Both the position numbers and the translations under genes were made by a program. From Tetradesmus obliquus (Eukaryota; Chlorophyta; Chlorophyceae; Sphaeropleales; Scenedesmaceae), in assembly GCA_030272155.1 (NCBI GenBank), contig CP126203.1, positions 4,346,501-4,410,500 of the forward strand: a stretch of DNA of 64,000 nucleotides, written 5' to 3'. The notes under the pieces are model-generated. The model was given only the letters and a program-made list of their open reading frames with translations, searched no databases and was not told the DNA's origin. Below, one piece after another: positions 1 to 11,000 of the stretch. Every line of letters starts with the position of its first letter. Within the stretch, counting starts at the first letter, position 1.

Positions 1-3000
1 AACTCCAGCTAATGGTGTTACAACTAACAAGGTATGCAGCCGGTTGTGAAGCACTCACCTGTGACGCAAAGTGCTGCATGCAGGCCCACGCAGCATCCAC
101 CGCGCAGCAGTACCAGGCCATCAGGTCAAACAGGTCAACCTGGTCAACCTCAAAGTCAACGCCCGACGTTGACCTGGCCAGACCAGACGTTTGACCAGCT
201 GCTGCTGACGTTTGACCAGTGTGCTGCTCAAGCTGCAGCTGCGCACGGGCTCGGTCAATGCCTTGACCAAAGAAGATGGTGCGAGCAACACGCAGCGCTG
301 AGCATGCATCGGAGGCTTCTACTGTTGCATGCAGCGCTGCGCTGCCTGTTTGGTTGCTCAAGGAGCGCAGTGTGACGTTGCTGCTGGACAGTGCATCCAT
401 GCGGCAGGTGCGGGGCCCAAACAGCACTCGAGGCGGCAGCGCAAGCGGCTGCGGCAGCAGCAGCAACAGCAATAGGAGCAGAAGATGACAAAACACAACT
501 GTGTGAAGAAGCTCGACAAACGGCGCGTGTCAAAATGATGTCACTATTCAACTTAGCTGCAGGATGCACTGCTTTATTCTCTATGCTGATGCAGCCCATG
601 CAGACCGAACAACAGCATCACCATGCAGCTCGCACCGCAAGCAAGCATCCTGCAGTGCAAGCAGTCCATCACACGGAATGTACAGAACAGCCCGCTGCTG
701 CTGACAGCGCCCCCCTCACCTGGTACTGCCCAGGCTTGAGCCTGCAGCCACACCGCAACATATGCACTGCTGCTGACGCCGCAACAAATGCACTGCTGCT
801 GACGCCGCAACATATGCACTGCTGCTGACGCCGCAACAAATGCACTGCTGCTGACGCCTCAATATATGCACTGCTGCTGACGCCTCCTGACGAGCACCAC
901 TCACCTGGTACTGCCCAGGCTTGAGCCTGCAGCCGCAGCCCGACACAAACTCTGTGAGCGGCGCTGCCACTGCTGCCTCACTCAAGTCTAGCTTGGGCCC
1001 GCTGCTGCGGCGCCAGCAGGCACCCATGGCATCACTCCTGCAAGCAGCACCGCAAACAATCAACAACAACAGGTGAGGCAAAGCTTGTGTTTGATCAGGG
1101 ACCAAATGCAGTGTGCACAGACCTTGCTAGTTGCAGGCTTGAAGGGCTGCCCTAATCAATATATGAGGACAAGCGCCTGCTGCAGAGGCAAATTCAAACA
1201 CATTTTGCCATGCCCGGCCTTGACAGAGCAGCAAGCGGTCCTGTCGTGCAAGCTGCATCCTCAACAAAAGATCAGCCAGCCCACTCACCAGGCCCTGTGC
1301 AGCAGCGGCCGCCGCACACGCAGCACATTGTGCAGCTGCGTGCCATCAGCCACGCCCAGCAGCAGCGGCATGGCAGGGCTGATGTCCACCACTTCCTGCA
1401 AGCAGCAGGATCAGGAGCAGCAGCAGCAGCAGCAGCAGCAGCGGACACTGTCACAGCCAGGCGTCAAGGCAGCCATGCAGTCCATGAAAGCCAAAACGCT
1501 GCTGCAAACCTTGAAGTAGTTGACACGCCCCACCAGCCAGCCAAGGCGTTGCCAGCGGCTGCGCAGTGCTGTACAGCAGCGATTACACCTCAATCTGCCA
1601 CACCGGCTGCCCAGTGCGCTGCTGCATCACAACTGCACCAGTAGCACTGATGGGAACCATGGCCGCAGAACAATGCCTGAAGCACTACGCTGCTGCTTTG
1701 AAGCAGGTTCAGTGGCGCAGGTTGAGGTTATATATAGGACGCCAGGTTTCACAACCCAGCCGCACCTGGAACAGCTGCTCGGGCTGGATGCCTGCCAGCT
1801 CCGCAAGTGCCATCAGCAGCGGCCACCTGCAGCAGCACCAAGACAGTGGTCAAACCTGGTCAAACCTGGTCAACGGTATAGTCAATACTGTTCAGATAAC
1901 ACACAGATACCAGGCACCATGCTGCCCTGACTCGTGTATGCCTTCAGCGCCCGGGCAAGTGGCTACGCTGCTGCTGGGGCAAACTACCCTGAGCAAGCTG
2001 CTGCACACGCTGCTGCACTAGCATGCCACCTGCTGCATGCCACCTGCTGAGATGCTGCTGCTACACATCTCAAAGGCGTGTGGCAAAAAGCTGCTGGACC
2101 TGCGCACACTCACTGGTAGATGGTTGCTGTGTCCACTTGATGCTGCGTGCCATGCAGCACCTCAACCCCCAGTGGCACTCCCACACGGCCCATGCTGCCC
2201 CGCAGGTGCATCAGCAGTGACAGCTTGCCATCTGGCATAGGTGCTGCTGCTGCTGCTGCTGCTGCAGGAAAGCCACCAGCACAGCCAGCAGCAGCGGCGG
2301 CAGCAGCTGCAGGAGACGACAGCACCATCACTGCTCCCGTAGTGGATGACATGCCGCCTGCAGCTGCGCTGCTGCTGCTGCAGCCTGTGGGACCGCAGCA
2401 GCTGCCACCGGCCGCTGCTGATGATGATAGTGGCATTCCACACGGCTCGCAGCCTGCACGCGGCGAAATCTGCATGGGGTCTGCGCCACCTGCTGCTGCT
2501 GCTGCATCTACTGCTGCGTCATCCATGTGGACGTCATCCGCCATGTGGGTTATGCTCCATTCGATGTGGCTGGGCGTTATAACAAAGAGCCCTTCTTCAT
2601 AGATATCATCCAGCTCTGCTGCGCTAGTGCTGCTGCCTGCCTTGTCACACAGCCATTCCACCAAGCTGCGAGAGCCCAAGTTGTGGCAGCCATCCCAGCC
2701 TGTTATTAACAGGATTGCATCCAAGCCTAGCTGCCCACACAACTCCCGCAGCCGCTCGCCCCTGCAGGATGAATGTTTACAATCGGTGATAAGTGTGGAC
2801 AAGGGGTGTGTTGTATGAGAGACGGATGCACGTTGCTGCAGTGATGCAAGTCGAAGCACGGTGTCTGGTGCAGCAGCAGCAGTGTTTGCGCTGGAGATGT
2901 CAGGGAGGTGGAAACAGCAAGTGATGACAGGTCGAAAACAAGGCCAAACACAAATGTGTCGGTGCCACAACACAGGACACATGAGCAGGCCTGTGCCATA

Positions 3001-3337
3001 GTGTGTGCATGCGCAGGTTTGCATGAGCAGCATGTGGTGCAACAGATACTGATGTAGCAGTGTGATACAGCTGACCTGCAAGCAAGGCCTGTCTGCACGT
3101 GACATTGTCAGCTACTGATGCTGACAGACTGATGGCCCCAGCAGCGCAGCCTGGGCAGCAGCAACAGAGTCTAAGCAGAGCAAGCATCCTCGCAAGCCAC
3201 GACCACTGCTCACCTGCCAGGATGGTATGGGTGTGGACCGTTGCTATCCTCGCACATTGCGAGCCACGGAGAGTGAAAGCAGCAAGCACAGTAGCACCAG
3301 CTGCACCTCACGGCGCTGGTGACGCTGCCAACGACAT
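1..3337 (-). CDS. DNAAF9: DNAAF9 (Shulin/C20orf194) homologue, 5' part, runs off the left edge
   Basis: Dynein axonemal assembly factor that packages outer dynein arms before delivery to cilia. Exons read on the minus strand: 3337-3312 (short first exon, ATG at 3337, tentative), 2761-2114, 1826-1766, 1395-1289, 1037-905 and 448-59; all junctions are GT-AG and the phases (2,2,0,2,0,0) agree, giving about 455 residues. Landmarks occur in the order of the animal protein: LDAILLITGWDGCHNLGS (N-terminal domain), GRVGVPLG, YQWPLLMALAELAG, PPRVLFGPRT, and ARTIFFGQG near the last exon. The donor at 58 shows that the gene continues beyond position 1. The long exon holds an Ala/Ser-rich insert. Family assignment rests on remembered DNAAF9 landmarks; the first exon is the least certain part. 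Confidence 0.8.
716..745 (-). repeat. Copy of a DNAAF9 exon end with its splice donor
   Basis: This stretch repeats the last ~27 bases and donor of the exon at 1037-905 (AAGCCTGGGCAGTACCAG followed by gtgag). It lies inside the next intron, separated from the real exon by the 27-bp minisatellite. Confidence 0.8.
758..890. repeat. 27-bp minisatellite, about five units
   Basis: Tandem units of the form TGCACTGCTGCTGACGCC plus a variable CAACAWA tail, between a real and a copied exon end of the DNAAF9 homologue. It lies within an intron. Confidence 0.85.
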
Positions 3338-3945
3338 TAGATACGCATCAAACAGTTGAGACGATATCGTAACTTTGCAAACAGCATGTGTGCGCGCCAA
3401 GCCTGAGTTTGTGAAGCCGGAGCAAGCCCACCAGCCCGGCAAGCTCGCTGACTGTCTGATACCGTAACGTTCAAAAAAGTAACATTACAGATAGAAAATC
3501 GTGAACGATGGCGTGAGCGTGCAGGAGTGTCACTTGCAGATGACAGATGACAGACCACATGGGTGACCCCCAAGTTGAGACTCCAGGCCCTGTGATCATG
3601 CGCTGCCGTTTCTTGCTTTTGCTGTATGTGCTATTTGCAGTAGTATGGCAAGCCTGGGCTGCTTGTAGCACAGCACTAGCCGTTTAGCGCCGGGCAAACC
3701 TTGGTGAGAGGGTGTTCTTGGGAGCAGCGGGTGCAAAAAGTGCACGTAGCAGCTACACGCTGAATCATGACACGCGAAGCTGCATATGTCCACTATGTAA
3801 GGGCTGGCGAGCCACTGCAATGCAGCAGCACCAGCAGCAGTACATGGGATCCAGCATTTGCAACTAGTACTGCAGACCGACCATTTGCCCAGTCGACGAT
3901 TACAGACGTAGAGTTCCGATCCAGAAGTTGTCTAACACAGAGACA
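3338..3945. promoter_or_regulatory. Intergenic region between divergent genes
   Basis: About 600 bp separates the proposed DNAAF9 start (minus) from the oxidase start (plus), so it should hold both promoters and 5' UTRs. No ORF or repeat in it is convincing and I see no clear TATA box. Confidence 0.4.
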
Positions 3946-4470
3946 ATGCGACGTCCTCACGGTTGCTTCGTGGCATTGGCCCTGCTGCTTTCAGGGCTTG
4001 CCCTAAGCACAGCACCGGCCAATGCACAGCCTCTGCTCAACGCCCTTGCATCAACAGCACAAGCTGCCTCCTCAGGGCTTACCGTTCGAGCTACTGATGA
4101 CAGTAGCAGCAGCAGCAGCAGCAGCAGCCCAGTCGGGGGTGGCTTCGCATGGTCTGCGCCGCCTACTGTCCGCCCTGGTGGCCACTTCTGCAGGATGGAC
4201 CCCAGCGCCCAGCACAGCTTCTGCGGCCTGCCTTATGAGCTCAGCAACTTCCAAGGTGAGCTCACTCCCGCATTTTGTTTTGAAATGAATAAAATATTTG
4301 AAGCATTGGATGGCCTCTTGCTGTAAACGGCAGCAATCTTATGGAGGGGGTGTTGATTGCGCCGACCCTGCATTGCGTGCAGCCTGCAGGCAGGCGCTGC
4401 AGCCCAGCTTGTTGCACATGTGAGCGCAATGCATCGCACTTCCTGCTATGTACAGGTATACTCACATCCA

Positions 4471-4509
<39 letters not shown>

Positions 4510-7057
4510 GTGCAGGGCACTTCAAGTGCGAACCCTCCGTCATTGTGGGCCGGCCATCAGACAGGCAGCAGCTGGCCAACCTAGTCAAGGTGAGGCAGCA
4601 AGCAGCGCTCAAGTCCTGCCTCTGAGACAGCATGTTACCTGCTCCTAGCCAACCCTCATGTACCGCTCCTGGCAAAACTACGTTATCAACAGTTGGCCAA
4701 CCTGATCAAGGTGAGGCAGCAAGGTGCTCTATGGCCTGCCCCCGGACAAACTTGCACCTTAGAGTTGCGCTTCAAGTACCACTTTATTGGCCAGGTTTAC
4801 GCTGCATTGTAGATGCCTCTGCTGTCTCCATGTGTTTCTATTGGGGCATCAAACGCTTGCCCAGTTTCTGCTACATCTGCGGTGGGAATTATGGCTTTCT
4901 GTTTTGTTGATGCTAGCATGAAACCTCAGATACCATATACTCTGCCGTTGAGCTTGTCCTTGCTGCTGCTCCCGCTGCTGCTGCTGCTGCTGCTGCCGCC
5001 ACCAGGCGTACCCCAAGGTCAAGGCAGTGGGTGTGGGCCACAGCTGGTGGCGGCAGAACTTCTGCAGCGGCGTCAACAGCAGCGCCATCAACATCGTGAC
5101 AACAGAGCTTGCGGAGACACTGCCAGCGTGAGTGTGTGACATGATTTTCATATGCCTTGTGGTCATTTGCCTGTGCTGTGTATGCTGATTGTGGCAGGTG
5201 TGGTTGGTGCCAGACTCTCTCTGTCTCTTCCTTTGCCTTGCAGCTGCTGCAGAGTGCCTCGCGGTGTGCTGATTACACTGTGTGCTGTATTGCTGTTGCG
5301 CAGCTCGCAGGGCAAGCCTAAGCGCACCATCAGCGTGGATGAGGAGGCAACGACAGCCACCTAACTATGTGTATGCTGGCTGCATTGCTGCTGCAATATT
5401 TCTTCTACAAAGCTCATGTTTTTGTCTTCTTCTGCTGTGTTGCTCTCGTGCAGCTCGCAGGGCAAGCCTGAGCGCACCATCAGCGTGGATGAGGAGGCCA
5501 TGACAGCCACTGTGGCTGCTGGCGTCACGCAGCGCACGCTGCTGCGCTTCCTGGACAACTACAGGTGCGGCGCTGCATGTTTTTTTCGTGCGTGGTTTGC
5601 AGCATTGTGCAGTGCACAAAGCATGTTGTTGCACACCCGTCTGGTGGACGGCTACTGGAGCATGTCTGCTGCGGGCTTAATAGATTAGCGCAGTTTTGGC
5701 TGCTGCTGCAACCTCCACTCCTGGACAACTTCAGGTGATGGCAAATGCTGTAGTTGGTGTGTCGGTGCAGCAAGCAAGCTTAAAAGCAGCCCGCGGTGCA
5801 AACCAGACTGTTGGCAGATGCAGTCACGGAAGGCAGTTGGTGTCATGCACTCTGCATGCAAGCAACACTGTGCCTTGGCCACGCTACTTTGGACGTGGCA
5901 CAAGGCGCACAGTTGCGTTTGGTAGTCACCCTGCCACAAACGTTGCAGCAGTGGCTGACATGTGCTGCTGCGGCTGCTCTGGGTTCCTCTTGCAGGACCG
6001 CGAAGTCACCAGATGGGTACACACTTGCGGCATTCAGGTGGGAAGATGCAGCTGCTGCTGCTGCTGCACAATGCCACAGCATGTGACCAACATTATACTG
6101 GGCTCGGCAATGCCACACATGCCCGCGCACTGTGCCAGAGCTAGTGCAAGCAACAGACATTTAGAGGCTGCCGCTGCATGTATATGCACGCCTGTTGGAT
6201 CCAACACATGTGACATGTGCACCATGCTACGCAGCGCTGCATATACTGATTCCTTCCAACTCACACACGGAAGCAGTGGCAATTGTCTACCTAGTCAGCC
6301 AGTTGAGCACCTGATTGAACAGTGGTTTGCTGCCGTGCTTGTCCGCCTTGCTTGCTGCTGGCTGGTTGCTGCAGCTGGTTCATTGACCAGACGATTGCTG
6401 GCGCGGTGGCAACAGCCACACATGGCAGCTCCTTCAAGCATGCCTCACTCTCACACCAGGTGAGCGCCTCACTCGCACACCTTATTATGCTCACTCTCAC
6501 ACCTTAATGTGTTTAATCTCACACCAGGTGAGCGCCTCACTCGCACACCTTATTATGCTCACTCTCACACCTGATTGCTTGATCTCACACCAGGTGAGCG
6601 CCTCACTCGCACGCCTTATTATGCTCACTCTAACACCTTATTATGTTTGATCTCACACCACGTGAGTGCCTCCACTCTCACACACCTGATGCTCAATCTC
6701 ACACCAGGTGAGTGCCTCAATCTCACACATCTTATGCTCAATCTCACACAAGGTGAGTGCCTCACTCTCACACACTTTATGCTCACTCTCACACAAGGTG
6801 AGTGCGCTGTGCACATGTGCTGCCATCGCATGCTCCAACACACGTGTCACAGCCGGCGCCGCCACACTGTGATGCCTGCTGCAATTTGCCTTGCCTGTTG
6901 GCTGCTGTGAGAAGTGTATACACAAAGCCAACATGCCCAACTGCCATTGCTGCCTTTCCTGCCGCAACCGCTGCTGCTGCTGCCCTCAGCTGCGCGGGCT
7001 CACCCTGATGGATGCTGCAGGCTCCATCCGCACCATCACCCCAGCCAGCGACCCACG

Positions 7058-7103
<46 letters not shown>

Positions 7104-8029
7104 ACAGCTGCGTGGCCTCACCCTGATGGATGCCTCAGGATCTAGCCGCACCATCACCCCAGCCAGCCACCAACACCTGCTGCTGCTGCTGCTGCTGCCG
7201 CTGCTCTCAGCTGCGTGGTCTCACGCTGATGGATGCTTCAGGCTCCATCCGCACCATCACCCCAGCCAGTGACCCACACCTGCTGCTGCTGCCGCCGCCG
7301 CCGCATCTGCTGCTGCTACTGTTCTGGTGTGCAGCTGCGCGGGCTTACCCTGATGGATGCTTCAGGATCTATCCGCAGCATCACCCCAAGCAGTGACCCA
7401 CACCTCTGGAGGGCCGCTTCAGTCTCAGCCGGCCGGCTGGGCATCATTCTGGATGTGACAATCTCCATCGTCAAAAACACGGCAGTGCGCCGCAGCAAGG
7501 AGGATATCAGCACTGAGGAGTTTGTCGCATCGCTGCAGAGGCTGCAGGAAGGTTACAAGGCAGCAGCGGGGCCTGCTGTGGCAGCAAGCTCCGGAGCAGC
7601 AAACCAGGATGGTGGCAATGCTACTGCTGCTGCTGCTGGCGGGCTGGGCAGTATCAGTCCACTGGCGAGCTACGCTGTCTGGCAGGCCGTCAAGTCGTTT
7701 GATGAAGTGCAGGTGGGAGTGCATGCTGCTGTAGATTTATAGCTGCATGCGCTGCTGAACCTTGGAATGCCTGCTGTCAGTTGCTGATATTGGCGGAGTA
7801 CAGATGCAGCTACATGCGCCAAAACTTCTGCAGGCAGCTTCTTCAGTGACGGTCAACTCTACTGTCACTATCAGAACAGCGCGCGCAACGCCCAACCGTG
7901 CGGCAGCCAGGGGCTATGCAGTCCAGCTTCTGCACGTACATGTGATTCCAGCCTACCACAGCACGCCTGCACAGTGCACCACAGCCTATCAAGGTGAACA
8001 GCAGCTTAGCCGCATGTAACGTTCTGCTC

Positions 8030-8070
<41 letters not shown>

Positions 8071-11000
8071 AGCTGTTCTGGTTCATCCCCAGCCGCATGC
8101 TGTGGAGGGTCACCTTTGAGCGGCTCACTGACGGCCTCAGCGATGAGGAAGCAGCCAAGGTGAGGCTGCCATGCCACATGACACGTGATGTAACGCGTGC
8201 CTGAGCAGTATGTTTGAGTACGTGAGTGTGATTCAGGTGGAGAAGGAGGACCTTTGAGCGACTCACTGATGGCCTCAGCGATCGGGAGGCCGCCAAGGTG
8301 CGTGTGGCTGAGGGTCACCTGTTGGGTGTGTCTTTGAGTTTGTCAGTGCGTTAAAGGTCACCGATGAGCGCCTCATGGATGGCCTCAGCGACGAGGAGGC
8401 AGCCAAGGTGAGGCTGCGTGTGACTGTGACTGTGTGGGTGTGTTGGGGCATGAATGGTGGGTGTTTACTCACTGATGGCCTCATCGATGAGGAAGCTGCC
8501 AAGGTGTGTGGGGCTGAGGGTCACCTGTTGAGTGTGTTTGTGAGTTTGTCAGTGTCTTGAGGGTCACCTTTGAGCGCCTCACTGAAGGCCTCAGCGATGA
8601 GGAGGCTGCCAAGGTGAGCCTGCATGTGTGTCTTAGCATTAGCGTGACTTTGTGAAAATGGTTTGGCAGGGCAGAAAAGAACTGGTGATGGTGTTGTTGC
8701 TGGGGCATATTGGGTGACATGATGGAGAAGACGCCGAGGTGGTCTGTTATGGTGTCACATTGGGGCGGTGTTGATGAGCTTGGTTGCTATGGCTTGGTGC
8801 CACGCGACGTCATCCCCAGCCGCATGCTGTGGAGGGTCGCCTTCGAGAGGCTCACTGACGGCCTCAGCGACGAGGAAGCAGCCAAGGTGAGGCTGCGTGT
8901 GACTGTGACTGTGTGGGTGTGTTGGGGCATGAATGGTGGGTGTTTACTCACTGATGGCCTCATCGATGAGGAAGCTGCCAAGGTGTGTGGGGCTGAGGGT
9001 CACCTGTTGAGTGTGTTTGTGAGTTTGTCAGTGTCTTGAGGGTCACCTTTGAGCGCCTCACTGAAGGCCTCAGCGATGAGGAGGCTGCCAAGGTGAGCCT
9101 GCATGTGTGTCTTAGCATTAGCGTGACTTTGTGAAAATGGTTTGGCAGGGCAGAAAAGAACTGGTGATGGTGTTGTTGCTGGGGCATATTGGGTGACATG
9201 ATGGAGAAGACGCCGAGGTGGTCTATTATGGTGTCACATTGGGGCGGTGTTGATGAGCTTGGTTGCTATGGCTTGGTGCCACGCGACGTCATCCCCAGCC
9301 GCATGCTGTGGAGGGTCGCCTTGGAGAGGCTCACTGACGGCCTCAGCGACGAGGAAGCAGCCAAGGTGAGGCTGCGTGTGTTTATGTGTGCATGTGCGTT
9401 ATTGTGAGTGAGTTTGTGATTGTAGTTGGGGCAGGGAAGGAGCAGTGGTGATGGTGTTGTTGCTGGGGCCTTTTTGGTGACAACGTGTCGCATAGTGGTG
9501 CTGAGTTTTGTTGCTGTGGCATGGGGCCGAGATGCTGTCGCTGGGACAAGTAGTGCTGAGACATTCTGGAATCAACCGGAAGCAAGAATCCGTGCAACAG
9601 TGTGTGCAGCATCTTGGAGCATTGCCCAACGCTGCCGCTTGATTGTACGTATGTGCTGTGCAGGTGATGGCGGCAGACGGTCCATCCAACGGCCTACCTG
9701 AGGGAGCGCATGCACAGATGAAAGTCAACGCTGTCGGCACAGGTGGGCAGCAGTTCCTTGGCCGAACACTACTGCGCATGTGACCTGTAGCCGTTTGTTG
9801 CAAGAGAGGTCAGCAAGCCAGACACAGCTGATTTCTTCTTCAGCCTGAGGCGGACATGCTGTTGCTTTCAAGCGGTGCAAGTCTCTTGAAGCGCCAGGTT
9901 TTGTGTGTTACAAAGGGAAGGTGCAATCTGGTGTGGTACCTGCACTCCATGATGGCACCAACGGCATTGCACAATAGATTGGCTCTAGGTGCGAAGGTCC
10001 AGAGCCGAAAGGGAATCAGCCCCCGATAAGGACTGGTTCGTGAAATGCACGGCTTGTTCAACTGCATTCGCTGCCTCGATGTCACCCCTGCAGGCATCGG
10101 GATTGATATGGCACCCACCTATTGGTCTCCAATAAGCAATGACAGTTGTGTGCCCCTCGCTTATTGAATGTTGCAGGCATCGGCATTGATGTGGCCCCCA
10201 CCTACTGGTCTGACCAATACCGGCTGTACCTCTCAATCAACGTGGTGCCTGGAGTCTACCCGGCAAGGGAGTGAGTGCTGCTGCAATGTCACATTGCAGT
10301 GTGCGGAATGGCTGTGTCTCACTTGCGCAATGAGCAGCCTTGTGGTGTCTGTCAATCAAGACATGCATTTGTTTTACGATCAAAAGTGTATCACGTCTGC
10401 GTGCCTGCCAAAAACAGCTGCATCACAACGACCAGCACTACAGCAGCTGTACATGCCGCAGCCTGCAGCGCAGCAGTCACAGTGCGTAAGCTGCTGCAGG
10501 CACTAACATCTGAAATGACTCTTTTCTCCACGTCCGCAGGTCGTACGTGTCGATCAGTGAGATGGAAAACAAGTTGTACGCAGCATGGAACAGCTACGAT
10601 CAATATGAGGTAAGTGTCTTATAAGGCCTGCTTGGGCATCAATGTATGAAGCCAATGCACAGCCTGTACAGTTGCTATGCATCTGATGCCTGATACAGCT
10701 GCAACCAATTCCAGGTATGCCATTGTCCAGTGGTTGCAACTGCATGGCACATCCCCAGTTTCTGTTTCACACAATCTTGACCCCAACAGAATGCCTTCAC
10801 GTGTGTCACATTTCCACTCTCCACACTGTGCGCTGCCGCACGCTCGCCGCAATGCCTGCACAGGTGGCTGTGCCGCTGTCTAAGGCTGGCGACTGCCTGG
10901 GGGCAGTGACCAAGGAGCTGTACGGGCCTGCCCAGCGCTGGAGGGGCTTCAGGTCACCCGCGCTGGTGCGCTTCATCAGAGGTGAGCGGGAGCATGGACC

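Noticed and set aside
581..649. Terminal exon for the DNAAF9 homologue (DACLRCELHGDAVV, then a stop)
   Set aside because: It fits the phase, but the exon at 448-59 also fits and matches the family's conserved order, so the short stretch is more likely intronic.
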